A DNA stretch of 8,087 nucleotides from positions 1 through 8,087 of the forward strand of contig CARBKU010000005.1 of the NCBI GenBank assembly GCA_948946035.1. The letters run 5' to 3'. The notes under the pieces were generated by a model, which had not been told where the DNA came from, ran no database searches, and was given only the letters and a program-made list of their open reading frames with translations. The DNA is from an uncultured Clostridia bacterium. GTDB taxonomy: Bacteria > Bacillota > Clostridia > TANB77 > CAG-508. Positions 6,468 to 8,087 of this stretch are shown one piece after another. Both the position numbers and the translations under genes were made by a program. Position 1 is the first letter of the stretch. Each line of letters starts with the position of its first letter.

Positions 6468-8087
6468 ATGCCACGATATAGTGATGAAATTATAGAAGAA
6501 GTAAGACAAACAAACGACATAGTAGATATCATATCACAATATATGCATTTAAAAAGAAGTGGAAGAAACTATTTTGGATTATGTCCATTTCACAACGAAA
6601 AATCACCATCATTTTCAGTATCACCAGATAAACAAATATTTCATTGTTTTGGATGTGGAGTAGGGGGAAACATATTCACATTTCTAACAAAAATAGAAGG
6701 AATAAACTTTATAGAAGCAGTACAAATGTTAGCAGAAAGAGCAAACATACAATTACCAACAATAGAAAACAAAGGAGACATAGCAAAAGAAGAGCTAAAA
6801 GCAAAAGTATATAAAGTAAACGAATATGCAGCAAACTACTATCACAAAAACCTATACAAACCAGAATCAAAAATAGCACAAGAATACATAAAAAAAAGAG
6901 CACTAACAAACGAAACACTAAAATCATATAAAATAGGATTTTCAGGAAAATTTGATGAGCTATATAAACAACTAAAAAAAGAAGGATTTGAAGAAAAAGA
7001 AATTTTAGAATCAGGATTAGTAAACAAAAATGACAATGGAACATACATTGATAGATACAGAAACAGACTAATGTTCCCAATATGTGATGTACGAGGAAAA
7101 GTAATTGCATTTGGTGGACGAGTACTAGATGACTCAAAGCCCAAATACATCAATTCGCCAGAAAACATAGTATATAGTAAAGGAAGGCATTTATTTGGGT
7201 TAAACGTAGCAAAAAAAGGTGACACAAAAAAACTACTAATAGTAGAAGGCTATATGGATGTAATATCATTACACCAAAGAGGAATAACAAATGTAGTAGC
7301 ATCTTTAGGAACTGCACTAACACAACAACAAGGGTGGTTACTAAGAAAAAACTCAGAACAAATAATATTAAGTTTTGACTCAGACGAAGCAGGACAAACA
7401 GCCAAAATGAGAGCGATAGATATAATGCAAAACATGGGATGTGACATTAGAATTTTACAAATGGAAGGAGCAAAAGATCCAGACGAATACATTATAAAAT
7501 ATGGAAACATAAGATTTCAAAATTTAGTAGAAAAAGCATTATCAGTAATAGAGTTCAAAGTAAAATTATTAAAAAAAGACTTAGATTTAAATAACACAAG
7601 TGATAAAATAAAATTTTTAAATCAAATAGCAAAATTAATATCCAAAATAGACAACACAATAGAAAAAGAAATATATATAGAAAAAATTGCGAAAACATAT
7701 GACATATCAAAAGAAGCAATATATGCAGAAGTAAATAAACTATCATACTCAAAAACAAATGGAGAAAAAGTTTTAGAAAAAGCAAAGCCAATAATAAAAC
7801 ATCAAAACATAGAAGAAATTATTCCAGAAACTATAATAAAACGTGAAAATACAGTATTAGCAATATTACTAATGGGGGACTTAAATATATATCAAGTTAT
7901 AAAATATAATATAAAAATAGAAGACTTCAAAGAAAAAATAAATCAAAAGATAGCAAAAAAATTGTATGAAGAATTCGAAAAAGGAAATAGTAATATTAAT
8001 GGAATATTGGACAACTTAAGTGAAGAAGAACAAAATCATATAACTATGATAATGGCAGATGATTATGAATTAACAGACATAGAAAAA
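6468..8087 (+). CDS. dnaG: DNA primase DnaG, 3' end beyond the window
   Basis: RNA-primer-synthesising primase of the replication fork, working with the DnaB helicase. The frame stays open for 540 codons to the window edge. DnaG is usually about 590-600 residues, so some 50-60 are missing. Domains in order: CHC2 zinc finger with Cys39, His42, Cys60 and Cys63 (LCPFHNEKSPSF, then FHCFGCGVGG); RNA polymerase domain with YRNRLMFPI (197-205) and FGGRVL (215-220); Toprim core with IVEGYMDV (258-265, Glu260), SLGTALT, and FDSDEAG (303-309, Asp304/Asp306); KDPDE (336-340). From about 455 comes the start of the helicase-binding C-terminal domain, cut off. The catalytic residues are intact. It begins a new transcription unit after the terminator. 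In many Bacillota rpoD follows dnaG; that is expected but not seen. Its first 186 residues use AAC for all 12 Asn, unlike the kinase next door. Confidence 0.97.
   Translation, partial: MPRYSDEIIEEVRQTNDIVDIISQYMHLKRSGRNYFGLCPFHNEKSPSFSVSPDKQIFHCFGCGVGGNIFTFLTKIEGINFIEAVQMLAERANIQLPTIENKGDIAKEELKAKVYKVNEYAANYYHKNLYKPESKIAQEYIKKRALTNETLKSYKIGFSGKFDELYKQLKKEGFEEKEILESGLVNKNDNGTYIDRYRNRLMFPICDVRGKVIAFGGRVLDDSKPKYINSPENIVYSKGRHLFGLNVAKKGDTKKLLIVEGYMDVISLHQRGITNVVASLGTALTQQQGWLLRKNSEQIILSFDSDEAGQTAKMRAIDIMQNMGCDIRILQMEGAKDPDEYIIKYGNIRFQNLVEKALSVIEFKVKLLKKDLDLNNTSDKIKFLNQIAKLISKIDNTIEKEIYIEKIAKTYDISKEAIYAEVNKLSYSKTNGEKVLEKAKPIIKHQNIEEIIPETIIKRENTVLAILLMGDLNIYQVIKYNIKIEDFKEKINQKIAKKLYEEFEKGNSNINGILDNLSEEEQNHITMIMADDYELTDIEK

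Noticed and set aside
6709..7137. Long minus-strand open frame, Leu/Phe-rich and apparently membrane-like
   Set aside because: It is the complement of A-rich dnaG codons, which yields Leu, Phe and Ile automatically. dnaG motifs on the + strand are decisive.
7250..7791. Further minus-strand open frames opposite dnaG
   Set aside because: They are shadows of the Toprim and downstream region of dnaG, with no supported start or family motif.

Overview
The window is an AT-rich stretch (roughly 30% GC by eye) with every gene on the + strand. It reads as the end of a peptidoglycan-precursor and cell-division cluster (dcw type), followed by a second transcription unit that begins with DNA primase. 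TGA acts as a stop and TGG encodes Trp. MurE carries the DNPR motif of meso-diaminopimelate-adding enzymes. FtsW and MurG resemble Clostridia-type proteins. Together these suggest an uncultured low-GC member of Bacillota, probably Clostridia, most likely from a metagenome or single-cell assembly. That assignment is an inference.

Positions 1-48 are not biological. They match the Illumina P7/index/TruSeq read-2 adapter, so the organism's DNA begins at base 49, already inside murE.

Positions 51-4822 hold murE (5' truncated), mraY, ftsW and murG, closely spaced and probably co-transcribed. MurE adds the third amino acid to the UDP-MurNAc peptide. MraY makes lipid I, MurG makes lipid II, and FtsW polymerises lipid II at the septum. 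The usual neighbours murF and murD are absent from their expected places. ftsW contains a one-base insertion at about 3553 that breaks its conserved C-terminal FFSYGG motif. The correct reading continues in the +1 frame to a stop at 3632-3634.

Positions 4835-6283 encode a membrane histidine kinase (HAMP-PAS-HisKA-HATPase). Its ribosome binding site overlaps the murG stop codon, so it is probably translated from the same mRNA. No response regulator is present in the window.

The 184-base gap at 6284-6467 holds a strong hairpin terminator (6302-6350), a plausible sigma-A promoter (-10 at 6418-6423) and the dnaG leader. dnaG runs from 6468 off the right edge: 540 codons are visible and roughly 50-60 are missing. 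No RNA genes, CRISPR arrays, insertion sequences or phage genes were seen. The window is largely ordinary core-genome content; the points of most interest are the adapter, the ftsW frameshift, the reduced mur gene order and the kinase without a partner.
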